Origin: Fallopia convolvulus
Taxonomy: Eukaryota; Streptophyta; Magnoliopsida; Caryophyllales; Polygonaceae
NCBI GenBank assembly: GCA_964016875.1
Contig: OZ024726.1
Coordinates: 29,687,503-29,751,502, forward strand
Direction of reading: 5' to 3'
DNA length: 64,000 nt
The notes under the pieces were generated by a model, which saw only the letters and a program-made list of their open reading frames with translations, was not told where the DNA came from and did not search any database. Below are positions 43,206 through 54,696 of the stretch, piece by piece. The translations under genes and the position numbers were made by a program. Each line of letters begins with the position of its first letter. Within the stretch, counting starts at the first letter, position 1.

Positions 43206-44109
43206 TATAATCAAATGGATTGATGTATAATTAATTAATTATCAAAATCACCTTATAACTACTTATGTGCAATTGTACTATCAACATAATAAAGTTCTTA
43301 TATATCATTCACATCCTTTATTATCAAATTTAAATTAAATTTTGTCTTTTGTATGAGGTCTTTTGATTGCTTTAAAAAAATTATCCAAAGTGATTATTTG
43401 AAGAATCGAACCTTAAACCTCCAATATAATTGTCAAAGTTTCAACCATTGAGCTAAAATTTTATATTAACGTATAATAAAATCAACATAATATGAGTGAG
43501 ATGTTTTTCATAAATTTTATACGTTCACCTAGCACATAACATTTTAATGTTATAAATTTAAAAATAAAAATTAAGGCGAATCTAAAACAATTTGTTTTAT
43601 TATATAATAGTGTAATACTGTAATTGACAATACATAATGGTGCCTAAAATTTAATATAATAATGATTAAATAGTAAAAGTATTTAAATAAAATAAAATAT
43701 ATGCAACAAAATAACAATTGCCAAGAAAGGATGATAATATATAATAGTATATATCAATTATAATTAAGCCTTAAAAACTAAATGTGAATAAAAGGATCTA
43801 CCTTGTTATATCGACGATTCAAAAATAAGAGTGTACGTGTTATCTACCAAATAAATAGTTGTCAAGATTTGAACCGTGATCTATAGGTAGTTTGAAAGAT
43901 TCTTTACCACTAATCTATGTAGAATTATTTTATTTATTTAAAATGATAAATTCTCATAAAAATAAATATTACGTGTAATAAATGTGGCAATGAATGTGGT
44001 TATGTACATAAATTTATCTATTTAGTATAGATTATATTAAAGGTGAAAAAACAATTAGGAACTAACATTAATGCATTAAATGTGGCATTTACACAAAATT
44101 ATATATGTA
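43206..44109 (-). mobile_element. Helitron family B copy 2, 5' piece
   Basis: The complement of about 3711-4658 of copy 1, including both tRNA-like motifs (43420-43475 and 43866-43925). At 44109 it begins, on the minus strand, with TACATATATAATTTTG. Copy 1 begins TCTATAATACATATATAAT, so seven bases (TCTATAA) are missing here because another Helitron (44110 rightward) inserted at TCTATAA^TACAT. A matching TTATAGA lies at 52801-52807. Confidence 0.85.
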
Positions 44110-44276
44110 CTAGTGGTGATGTCCGTGCATATGCACGGGGCAAGTTTTTTCATAAAAATATATTGAGGTTTTTTTACATTCTTAAGTTATGTCATTTTCG
44201 TTGCTTACTTGTTCATCTTACATTCTTTTTAGTTAAAAATTGACATACAAAATGATTACATGGTCCCAATATTAAT

Positions 44277-44735
44277 GGCTTAAAACATATACAGCCCCCT
44301 GTACTTGTGCAAATTTGTCAGATAGACACCCCACCTTTGGTTTGGACCTATTGAACACTTAAACTTAACAATTTGGACCTATTAAACATTTGATCGCTGA
44401 CGTGGCGAAGTACGTGTAAGTCAAACGCACATATACAACCCCCTGTACTTGTGCAATTTTTTTTTTCTTTTTGTATTTTTTATATTTTCTGATTTTATTA
44501 AAATAATGGTGTTAAAGATTGGGCTTATGTGGCAAAATAAGCTTATGTGGCACACATTTGGACAAAAAATTGGAATATGTCAACATGCGTGTGTTACACT
44601 CAACGAGATTGTCAGCGACCAGGTGTTTAATAGGTCCAAATTGTTAAGTTTAAGGGTTCAATAGGTTCAAACCAAAGGTGAGGTGTCTATCTGACAAATT
44701 TGCACAAGTACGGGGGGCTGTATATGTTTTAAGCC
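44277..44735. mobile_element. MULE-type MITE, 459 bp, 10-bp TSD
   Basis: TIRs GGCTTAAAACATATACA / TGTATATGTTTTAAGCC, with perfect direct repeats CAATATTAAT on both sides. The family is that of Pack-MULE 1 but without captured genes. An internal copy of the terminal sequence (CATATACAACCCCCTGTACT, near 44431) suggests a past internal duplication. The sister Helitron (near 7782) shows the empty site. Confidence 0.93.
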
Positions 44736-44785
44736 CAATATTAATATTATGAAGTATATTTCTTTTTTCTTAAACAATATACTTA

Positions 44786-45828
44786 GGGCCCGTTTGGTTG
44801 GAGGAGGGGAAACGTAAACGTAAACGGAATGAAAAATGGAGGGAAAGGAAACACAAACCGTTATCAACCTAGTTTTGTTTGCCTTGGTATAATGAATAGA
44901 ATGATTGTCTTTGCTATTGTATTTAGGTGTTTGGTCATAAATGAAATTAAAGGAAAAATATCACATTTAAGTATTCACTAACCCATATTCAACCAAATCC
45001 AAAACATAAAACTAAACAAATATTATACCATAGAATCAAAATACAAAGAACTTTAGTGGAGATTTGGAAGTAAAGGTGATAAAGGTAGGGAATAATGCAA
45101 ATTTCTACCCCTATTCTCTCAGTTATTGAGACAAAAGAGAATGAACCACATGCCAAATTCAGGGCTTTGTCTAAGTAACCAAATCAGTCCAATTTTTTTT
45201 TGAGAATAAAAATGACAAGCACATTGAACTCAGTAAATAAAAGGCGCATTGCACACCATTCAAACACATCACCTTCCTAATTAGCACATCATATCACCTT
45301 CGATTGAACTCCAAACCAAATTGCCATCAAAATTGCCTTCATTTCCTCAAATTAGAGCATCTATCAATTTCTTTATACAAATTTGCAACACTTTACAACC
45401 AAATCACAGGGGGAGAGAAAATTCGAAAAAGGTCGAGAGAATTTAGGTGGAAGGAAGCAGAAATGGAGCAGAAATTGAACCTCTCGAGTGGGTTGAGGAA
45501 GAGAAGAAGACCTGAAGCCTCTCAAGCGCAGGTAGGAAGAGGAAGAGAGTGAGGCTTCCAATGAACCTCTCGAGCGATTTTGGTGAGAAGGAGAGGAGAG
45601 AGATCCGAGGAAATCTCCGACGAGTCATCGGGTGGGAGAGGCAGCATCAAGTTTCGAGCGAGGGAAAGGGTTTGTTTCTTCTGGTTTTTGAGAAGGAAAC
45701 AAATCCCTAGTTGTTTCCCTTTTTTAAATCAATGAAAAAATAATAAAATGACATCCAAACGGGCTTGGACGGAAACACGTATTTCAAACCGTTTCTCAAA
45801 GTCCATTTTAGAACAAACAAACGGGCCC
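44786..45828. mobile_element. PIF/Harbinger-like non-autonomous element, 1,043 bp, TSD TTA
   Basis: Ends GGGCCCGTTTGGTTGG and CAAACAAACGGGCCC form TIRs flanked by TTA (44783-44785, 45829-45831). The empty site is present in the sister Helitron near 7738. The interior includes a purine-rich GC island (45410-45670) with a short frame starting MEQKLNLSSGLRKRRRPEAS and a donor-like CAG|GTAGG after it. It may be a captured first exon, but no family is recognised. No transposase. Confidence 0.85.
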
Positions 45829-46094
45829 TTAATGTAATTTTTTTTTGAAACCGCTCATGTAACTAATTAAAGTATCTCACTTATAATTATTTCCAAATAC
45901 TATAATCTTTGTAATTGTAATTAACAATCATAACTATATATAAAGTTTTAGACTAAATAGTTTAGGTTTTTAGGTTTTTTACTTTAATACTTTCAAAAGA
46001 TTTTTTTTATTTTTCATTTGGATAAATAGAGTAGTACAATCCTTTAACCATCACAATATATTTTGTTTCTTTTCCATTAATTGATTATCATGAC

Positions 46095-46610
46095 CTTTTA
46101 TGCTTATAATTTCTCATGATATATATATTTAGTTATCGATGAGAAAAATTATACAATAAATTAATTAAATCAAAATAATTATTTCACATATGCTTATCAT
46201 TTCTCATGATATATATATATATATATATAGTTATCGATGAGAAAAAGTATACAATAAATTAATTAAACCAAAATGATCATTTTACATATGCTTATCATTT
46301 ATCATGATATATATATATATTTAGTTATCAATGAGAAAAAGTATACAATAAATTAATTAAACCAAAATAATCATTTTACCTCTTTCACAGTGAGAAATTT
46401 GACCGATCTTAAAACGTATAATGTTTTTATTGTCTCTTTAACAAAATGATCATTTTACATATGCTTATCATTTCTCATGATATATACATTTAGTTATCAA
46501 TGAGTAAAGGTATACAATAAATTGATTAAACCAAAATAATCATTTTACCTCTTTCACAGTGATAAATTTGACCGATCTTAAAACGTATAATGTTTTTATT
46601 GTCTCTTTAA
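46095..46610 (-). repeat. Expanded minisatellite in family D Helitron copy 3
   Basis: The inverted counterpart of 7111-7470: units with CATTTCTCATGAT, an (AT)n run and TTATCGATGAGAAAAA recur near 46110, 46195, 46290 and 46470. Here the flanking block CTCTTTCACAGTGA...GTCTCTTTAA is also duplicated (46380-46440 and 46550-46610), so copy number and unit order differ between sister elements. Confidence 0.82.
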
Positions 46611-47204
46611 GTTTGAATTGTTATAATTATTAATTACCTGATTAAAATATTTGCAACTTAGAACCTTTGGTTCACAAAATTTTCAACTTAATTTTATTTT
46701 TCACTTGATTATCTATGCTCTATATTTTAGAATTTAATTTTCAATATTATCATTTGAGAATGTTAGTGATGTTTTTTATGCATATCAAGTAATTTTGTAA
46801 ATTTTTACTATGTATTGTTTTCATAAAATACTTTCTCATGACTTGAAACTCTTAAAAATATCCTTAATTTAATGTAATTTTATATTTTCACTATGCATTG
46901 CATATTTTAGATTTCTAACTTGGTATTATATATATTATGAACAATGCGAAAGTGTGCATCGATTAATCTAATGTCAATTATGTAATCATATTTTATATTT
47001 TAAAAATCACATTATTGGAGTAAAAATAATGTATAATAAATGTCATAGATCCAAAAAAATGATTGCAACTATATAGGTAGGATTGTAAATATGATTACAT
47101 GAAAACAATTTATGAATACATCCAATTAATCTATTGATGTTTTTTTATTATTTCTTTTATTTCAAATATCATTTTAATAAAAACATATTAAGATTCTACA
47201 AAAT

Positions 47205-47270
47205 TACAATCACATGATTTGAACCCATGACCTATAGGTTCATAAATGTGTCTTAACCACTATGCTACAC
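47205..47270 (-). other. tRNA-like box pair (copy in family D Helitron)
   Basis: The complement of the motif at 5913-5970: minus strand TAGCATAGTGGTTAAGAC ... CATGGGTTCAAATCATG. Both boxes remain intact after divergence of the surrounding copies. Confidence 0.48.
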
Positions 47271-49391
47271 TCTATTCTTTGATTTTCTTTATGCAATTGT
47301 AATTATATAAAAATATTTTTGATCATGATTAATGAGTGCAATAAATGGGGGCAAAACCCATTATTATATGTATATAAGACTAGTGGTGATGCCCGTGCAT
47401 ATGCACGGGTCAATTTTTTTTGTAAAGATATCTTCATGCATTTAAATATTTAAATTATATATTATTTTCATGCTCGTGTATTTTTCTTACTTTTATAAAT
47501 GGTCATATTATGTTTGAAGTGGCTTGGTTTATTTTCTTATGACTGTTTGGTTTCTCCAAGTGTATGAATTTAGTTTGGAGTAAGGTACCATTTTGATATA
47601 ATATTTAATGAAGCATTAACCTTCTCTATTGTATAATAGAGGTTGTGTTTATAGGCAAGCACTGCATCATCTAGTTATCTTTCACCTTTTCATGTAACAC
47701 TACATCCTCTAGCCATCTTCCCACTCTTCATATAAACACCATGTATATATACACACAATTACTTATTATTTTTTTAATTGAACAATATTTTGAATATGTT
47801 CTAAAGGCATACATATATGGTAGCAAATATTATATCGAAACTCATAAAAATGGATGATTGAGATTAATTCCATCAAGATCTAAATCTTAAAAACTAAAGC
47901 AATCCAATCAAACCTTGCAAAAAGACTCATTTGTCAATCCAAGCAACAATAATGTTTCGAATGGATAAATAACATATAAATATAAAATTATTTGACATGG
48001 ATTTATAATGTCATAGCATAAAAATATGTGAAAAGGATGGTATCTTTTCGCAAACTATAATGAAAAAAATCCAAGTGATAATCATTTTGTGTTATATATT
48101 TAGAAATAGATTTTAACTATTTATAAAAACAATGATAAAAATACATTGATGATTTACCTTTGTTGCAAAAAAAAAATCTCTATCATTATTTCTTTAGTCT
48201 TTTGCTCTCCTTCCATAGGCAAAAATATAACCATATCACCAATACTAAAACTAAACAAACAAATATTGAAAAATACAATTTGTCTAAAGATATGAATCAA
48301 TATAGTAAAATTTTCAATTTGTATAAAAGTAAATAAATAAAAATTAAAAAGTATTTAAATTTAAAATATAATAAGAATTTATCTCAATAATCTTGTTGTA
48401 GATTACATCGTAAACATGACTATATGAGCATTTCTTCAAACTACAAACTTGATGCAAATAATTTTTTTATTTTCTATTTTTTCTCATCTTCTCCTTGCTC
48501 AACGACACCCTTCTTATCAAGCTTCACTATAATTGTATTTATAGGGAAGATAAAATTTAGCTACTAAAAATTAAAGAAAACTTTTAACCTTCTCTCACAA
48601 TGGTAGAATTGATTTGTGGCTAATTAATAATTATAAAGTGACAAATAAATTGGTTCTCGTTTATTGTTCTGAAATTAATTGATTTTTGACCTTCCAACTC
48701 TCCTCTCAACCATTTTAAAAAGGAAATTAGTGATAAATTACATTGAATTAGATTAAATTGCATTGAATATGATTAACTTAGTGATAAATTCTATCTTATC
48801 CTATTAGTCAAATACTATTAAACTAATAAGTGATAAATTACATTGAATTAGATTAAATTGCATTGATATTATTAAATTAGTGATAAATTCTATCTCATCC
48901 TATAGTAAACCACATTTATTGGGTTCACATTTAGTAATTAATTGGAAAAGGATCAAATATCTCCTTAAAAAGAAAATGACATAAAACATAAATATAAAAT
49001 ATTAGTGATATATAAAAAAAGTGAAATAGTTCATTACAATATGGATAATAAAATATTTATCATTTTAACTAATATACATCTATTACTAATAACTAAAGTT
49101 GCAGCAATTTCTGCCACCACATTGTGCCACATCACCCCTTTATTAAAATAATAATTTTAAATAGTTAATTATATAAAAAAAGTTATCTCTAAGTAAACAT
49201 AAAGATAAAATAATATTTGTAAGAATTTATACCCAAATAAACATAAAGATAAAATAATATTAGTAGATTTGACCAATATAGATAAAAAGGACGTTATATT
49301 TATTATATTTGTAAAAGATAAACTAAAAAAAGATAAGAAAAAAATATGTACACGTGATCACATATATATCTTTGAAATAAAAATAGCCATA

Positions 49392-49964
49392 TCTATCTAT
49401 AACTATATGTTAAAGTTATAACTCTTCTAGCCACCACATTAATTCTGGCCCCAATTTATATTTAAAAAAATTATTTTTTATTATTTATTTTGAATTAAAT
49501 TCCTTTATATTTATTTATGTGGAAAAAATTAATTCAAAATTAACGAAAAATTATTTTATCTTTACCTTTTTATCTATTTATAAAAAAATATTTATTTTAA
49601 ATCAAATTTTGATAAGAAAAATAAAAAATGTAAATATCTATATAATTACTTGCCTAAATTAAGTTTTTATAAAAAATTATATTATCTTTTCCTTAATTTC
49701 CTTTTTGAATTTTTTATGTAAATATATAAGATTTTTTATCTTTAAAAAAATTCTATATTTTTTTTTATCTTTTCTTATTAATTAAATTTGTAACTTTTAT
49801 TGAAAATAATTTTAAAGAATTGAATTTGATTATAATTTTCTAAGAATTTACATTATTTTTGGCTTTTTATTTATTTGTGTATATTTACTTGATAAATATC
49901 ATATTTATAATATATCTAAAAATTTCTGAGTCGTAGTCGTGCATAGCATGACGGGTACAACTAG
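49392..49964 (+). mobile_element. Small Helitron O (569 bp) with preceding TCTA stub
   Basis: TCTA (49392-49395) is followed by TCTATAACTATATGTTAAAG (start 49396). The 3' end has a decayed hairpin GTCGTGCATAGCATGACGGG, then TACAACTAG|T at 49964. The flanks are A and T. After 49964 the host resumes TATATCTC, which would give an enclosing 5' end TCTA^TATATCTC. No coding. Confidence 0.68.
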
Positions 49965-50067
49965 TATATCTCTAATTTGCTTCCATTTATATTTCTCAAT
50001 CCATTTAAAAGTTAAATATTATAGATTTAAAAAGAAAACATAAAATGTGTAAAAGTTATAAAATATT

Positions 50068-52513
50068 TGTAACACCCAGACTTCCGAAAGGGCGCTACTT
50101 AAACATAGACCTCACTAGGTACTACTTAAGTGGGTTGACAACAACACTTTAGGATCTTGCAACGCGGGCACGACGAGAAAACTTAATAAAAACATCCAAC
50201 CTTTCTATTTAATAAAAATTAGAAAACACAATTATGCATGTATTCCCGAGAATGTAAATATCTAAATCCGACAAGACATTATTAAAAAGAATTATTGAAG
50301 AAATAACAATAAGCAAAACCTAATACCAACTCCAACATAATAATAATAAGTCATAAATAAACCAACATAGACCCGACCCCACTATGACACGCACCCTTCA
50401 CCGCTCCGCCCCGCCATCTGGCCTCGGTTCCTGCACGGTTCCCTGGTTCATACCTGAAACTGAAAAAAAATATTTCTCGAAGGGTCAGCTACTAATCTAT
50501 CAAGTTAGAGAGAATACGGAGATTGCAAGACGTTTTAAAAACACCTCTAAAGTCAGCATCTAAGTCCACAATCGCAATCATAACTCTAAAGGCCAATACC
50601 TAAATTAGTCATAATTAGTCACACATAGCCACATACACATTTACAAATACAACCTTATAACAATGCAATTCCTCCATCTCACAATCCGACTTCCAAGGCG
50701 CTCATCGCCGCGCCGAGTGCAGAGGCAGGCCCTCTCACTCCACTTCACAATCTCCCTTCTAACCCCGGTTAAGCCTCCACTGGAGCACTTTCAAAATACA
50801 TGGATAGTAATTTTCGTTTTGAAGGGGCACGGTCTCCCTGTCACACGGGTCATACATAGCCAACTCTTCCTCAACGCCAGCTACGATGGGGCCGTGTCGA
50901 AAACGGTACCAACACAGAGAAAACGTTCCAAAATCTCTTCCCGATAAAATGCATTCAAAACCACTTTACAAGCATAGCACCCAATAAGTTCAAAACAATT
51001 CAAAAAGGTTCTCGGGACTAGTTCCCAAAACCCGCCCTACAATAACGGTATGCAATCTAACAGGATAGAGAAGGACCGAGCAAGTCGAAAACGACTTACC
51101 TTAGACGAAGGATTCGTTAGCGTGGACAAAACTAAGATCTTGAACGAAAGCAGCTCCCTAAACATAATAATGAGCACACTTAGTTATAAAATCGACCACA
51201 CCCGTTACTATAACGGATCTCAACTTTATAAATTATACTCTAACGATTTATCTACCCCACTAATTACTAATTAACCTAATTATAATAATAGTAATACAAA
51301 TGAACCCACACTCTATTAATATTGTTCGTATCTCTACCTTTACTTATACAAGGACTAGTTAATTTAACTTGCTAATAACCAATAGCCTATAATATACTCT
51401 TAGTCCAACCCAAACCCAACCCAGATTAGGCAAGAAAGGCCCAATTTCCAGCCCATCTCCCCCTACCCATTGATCGATTGACCAGAAAAGAAGCCTTGAC
51501 TAGTCCACGCGGAGCCCACCCCCTTTCTTCCTCAACCTAACCTCCTAATCCTCCAACCTCTCTCTCCCGCCGGTGACTCAGTACAGCGCACCACTCACCC
51601 TCGCCCAACCCCCGCTCCTTTTTCCGACTCACCACTTGCCCTAATTCCGCCGCTTCCCAACTCCACCACCACCCCCACTCACCGAAAGAAAGGCAGGCCC
51701 CAAAAAAAACTTCACCGCTGTAACCTAAACAGAGCATACTTCGGCTAACTGACGAGGGTCTAACGGCTTCCTACACTATCCGGTGACGTCTGCCGGCGTC
51801 ACAAGATAGCACAAGCTGGTTCCTTGCCGGAAAGTATAGGACATGGTGGAATTAAACGAAACAGGGGAAGGGAATCTCACCAGGGTCGTCACGATCGACA
51901 ATGACGGCGGCGACGAGTTCCGACGACCTTTGCGGCCTCCCCAGTGGCGTCCTATCCTACAGGCGGGTCGAAAAAAAGTGATCGGAAAACAAATGAGAAC
52001 GAACGAAAGAAAGACGGGACTTTAAAGTCGTTGGAGAAGGTGGACGGAAAAGAAAACGACGGCCTTACCAGACTCGATCGTCGATGGCGTCGGCAGGTCC
52101 GTGATTGATAGGAACGGCCGATGAGTCCTCCCTGGCTTCAAGCTGAGAAGGGCGATACGCGATGGTTGACGATTCCTAAGGATAGGATTGATCTAGGCTA
52201 ACTATGAGGTGGTTTAAAAAAGATCGATCCGAATCTTTTCAGTAGGATCCAGTGATTGGATAAAAGTTTAAACGCGTAGGAAATTAGGATAATAAGTTAA
52301 TTTGATAAAGATAAATCTTGGATAAAGAATCCACGTGTAAAAAGATAGAGGATATAGTTTTAGCATAGGGTTTTAGTTTGATAACAAATTACTTGATTAA
52401 TCCGTCAAATGTTCCCTTCTTACCCAACAAATTAATTAATTAATCCGTCACACGAAGTTACTTATAAAATTAGGACTCGATTGATTGTTGACTTAAGAAA
52501 CTCGGATATTACA
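50068..52513 (-). mobile_element. Solo LTR, same family as 28064-30525 (2,446 bp), perfect TSD
   Basis: Plus-strand ends are TGTAACACCCAG and CGGATATTACA. Direct repeats ATATT (50063-50067 and 52514-52518) are perfect. Blocks near 50395-50465 (CACCGCTCCGCCCCGCCAT) and 50690-50800 match the full-length element. The U3-side GC-rich region (51430-52140) is unrelated to that of other copies. Internal region lost by LTR recombination. Confidence 0.93.
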
Positions 52514-52800
52514 ATATTTCTATATAGTGTTGGGTATTTTTTATTTATAAAGTAAGCTTAATTATGAGATTTTTTTTTACAGAATATACTACTGGGTGAT
52601 CATATTACGTTTGAAAGTGGCCTAGTTTATTTTCTTATGATTGTTTGGTTTCTCCAAGTGTATGAATTTAGTTAGGAGTAAGATATCATTTGGATTTAAA
52701 TAAAATTTTGTGTTATAAAATATCATTTGGATTGAAATAAAATGAAACATTAAATGCATTGGCATTCATTACCAAAATGTTTGTCTTATAGTATTATAGA

Positions 52801-52807
52801 TTATAGA
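52801..52807 (-). other. TCTATAA stub of family B Helitron copy 2
   Basis: Plus-strand TTATAGA, i.e. TCTATAA on the minus strand: the seven 5'-terminal bases absent at 44109. If correct, family B copy 2 runs from 52807 to 19859 with all other elements nested in it. Confidence 0.5.
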
Positions 52808-52855
52808 TATATATGTTTCGAAAATTCTTGACCTTGGATTTATTTATTTTCTCAC

Positions 52856-53760
52856 CCTTAAATATCAAAATTATAAAGCAAACCCTTAAATAGATAGATA
52901 GTTAGAGCGGCATTAAAGATTAAAATTATTATTTTTTGCAAGATAAAGTGGAGACATAAGATCTAGAGAAAGTTAGACAAAAATAAAAATTACTCATATG
53001 ATTTCTTATCCATGACCATGAGACATTCTAAAAAAATATACAAATAAATATTACATAAAAATATGGCATTTTTAGATCTCAACTTGTTGATCGTAATAAG
53101 TTCTTTGATTCGCATCCTCGTTTCCAAATATTGTCGATCTAGTTTCAACTTTGATTTAATGAGAAACCTAACTATATAAAAATAAATTATATAAAAATAA
53201 AGTTTTACACCACCAAAATAATATTTTATTAATTAAAATAAAATATTTATTTACCTTGATAATGTATACCTTTAATCCTTCCACGTGAGCATGTTATCTC
53301 ATACTTTTTCTTTCATCACTTTAAGTATTAAAATTATAAAACAAACTCTTAATCATATAGAAATTATAATTATTATCAGAAATTAAATTGGACACACGAA
53401 CTCTAGAATAAGCAAGCAAAAAAAAAATACTCATACAATGGCTAGCTTTGCATGTAGTATTTAAAAAATATACAACTAAAGTTTATATCAAAATATATAA
53501 AATTTTAAATCTCACCTAGTTGATCGTAATGAGTTCTTTGACTCATATCCTTATTTTCAATAAGAGTCAATCTAATATCACCTTTGATTTTACGAAGAGC
53601 AAAACCTAATTACATATAAAATATCTATAGAAATAAAAAAAATTACGCTAACAAGAGTAATTATTTTTGTAATCTAAAATAAAAATAATTATTATTCACC
53701 TTAATAATGAATATTTTTATTTTTCCACATAAGCATATAATCTCATCCTCTCACTACCAT
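52856..53760. repeat. Two ~440-460-bp diverged tandem units
   Basis: TTGATCGTAATAAGTTCTTTG near 53086 recurs as TTGATCGTAATGAGTTCTTTG near 53520 (first 20 bases compared). Flanking words (AAATTATAAARCAAA, CTCTAGA, CCTTRATAATG) are in the same order in both. Nothing coding; CTTTGATTT...AAACCTAA is shared. Confidence 0.72.
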
Positions 53761-54002
53761 ATTTCTTTCTTTTTTTTTCTTACCTTTAGGTTGTTTCAGT
53801 GTTTACCCTCTTCCTCTCATGCTTGTAGGCACAATGCACCACAGATTTTAGCAAATCTATGCAACTTGAAGGTGAATGGTGTGGTAGGGCTCTTATAATC
53901 ATCTTTAGATCCTAGTGAAGCCATTGGGTTTTCCATTAGTTGGAAACTGAATTTAAGGGTGAAGGTGAGATGTGGTGTGGGTAAGCTAAAGAGTAAAGTT
54001 AA

Positions 54003-54682
54003 AGGTTTAATTTTTTTTTTCTTACCATGTGCTCATAATTAGTGGGTGCATTTAAAGGTGAAGATGGAAAGTTAGTAAGTTGAATAGGCAAGATAGCATA
54101 TGCAAGTTTTTTTTTTGTATTTGTACATGGATAATTTCACAATTATTTTTTAATTTAAATTTTTTACATTTTTGATCTAGATTTTGAGAAGTTAAAGAGT
54201 CAAACAAATGGTAACAACCTCTTTTATAATTAAATATTTTTTGTACATTAATTATTACAGACATTCAAAATGAATTGGAAGACCAATAAAAAGTAGAGTG
54301 TTATCAAAATAAAATTGTCCATAAATTGAAATTAGATATAGGAGTTAGAATTTTTTTTTCTTATCATGTGCTCATAATTAGTGTGTGCATTTAAAGGTGA
54401 AGATGAAAAGTTAGTAAGTTGAAGAGGCAAGATAGCATATGCAAGTTTTTTTTTTGGATTTGTACATGGATAAATTCACAATTATTTTTTAATTTAAAAT
54501 ATTTACATTTTAGATCTAGATTTTGAGAAGTTAAAGAGTCAAACAAATGGTAGCAACCTCTTTTATAATTAAATATTTTTTTGTGCATTAATTATTACAA
54601 ATATTGAAAATGAATTGGAAGACCATTAAAAAGTAGAGTGTTATCAAAATAAAATTGTCCATAAATTGTAATTAGATATAGG
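54003..54682. repeat. 340-bp tandem duplication
   Basis: 54003-54342 and 54343-54682 are about 95% alike (CATGTGCTCATAATTAGTG, GATAGCATATGCAAGTTTTT and onward). The frames in each unit are repeats of each other and are not conserved as protein. Confidence 0.9.
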
Positions 54683-54696
54683 GGTTGAATTTTTTT

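Larger units (their letters stand above)
44110..47379 (-). mobile_element. Helitron family D copy 3, with two nested DNA elements
   Basis: The 5' end on the minus strand is TCTTATATACATATAATAATG at 47379 (first 20 bases considered), and the 3' hairpin GCCCCGTGCATATGCACGGAC ends in ATCACCACTAG at 44110. Removing the MULE MITE (44277-44735) and the Harbinger-like element (44786-45828) leaves about 1.77 kb matching copies 3699-7938 and 17899-19858. It inserted 7 bp inside the 5' end of the family B Helitron. No coding capacity. Confidence 0.9.
47380..52800 (-). mobile_element. Helitron L, abutting the 5' end of family D copy 3
   Basis: The 3' end has minus-strand hairpin CCCGTGCATATGCACGGGC, then ATCACCACTAG at 47380, directly adjacent to the 5' TC (47379-47378) of the next Helitron, i.e. 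inserted at A^TCTTATA. The 5' end is proposed at 52800 (minus TCTATAATACTATAAGAC) because the seven bases TTATAGA that follow are the stub missing from 44109. Inside are a plus-strand Helitron (49396-49964) and a solo LTR. Segments 47500-47600 and 52590-52690 are diverged direct copies. The 3' end is firm; the 5' end is inference. Confidence 0.6.

Noticed and set aside
54052..54588. Two similar minus-strand frames (about 65-70 codons)
   Set aside because: They are the two units of the 340-bp tandem duplication; substitutions do not favour synonymous sites by eye and no start or context supports coding.
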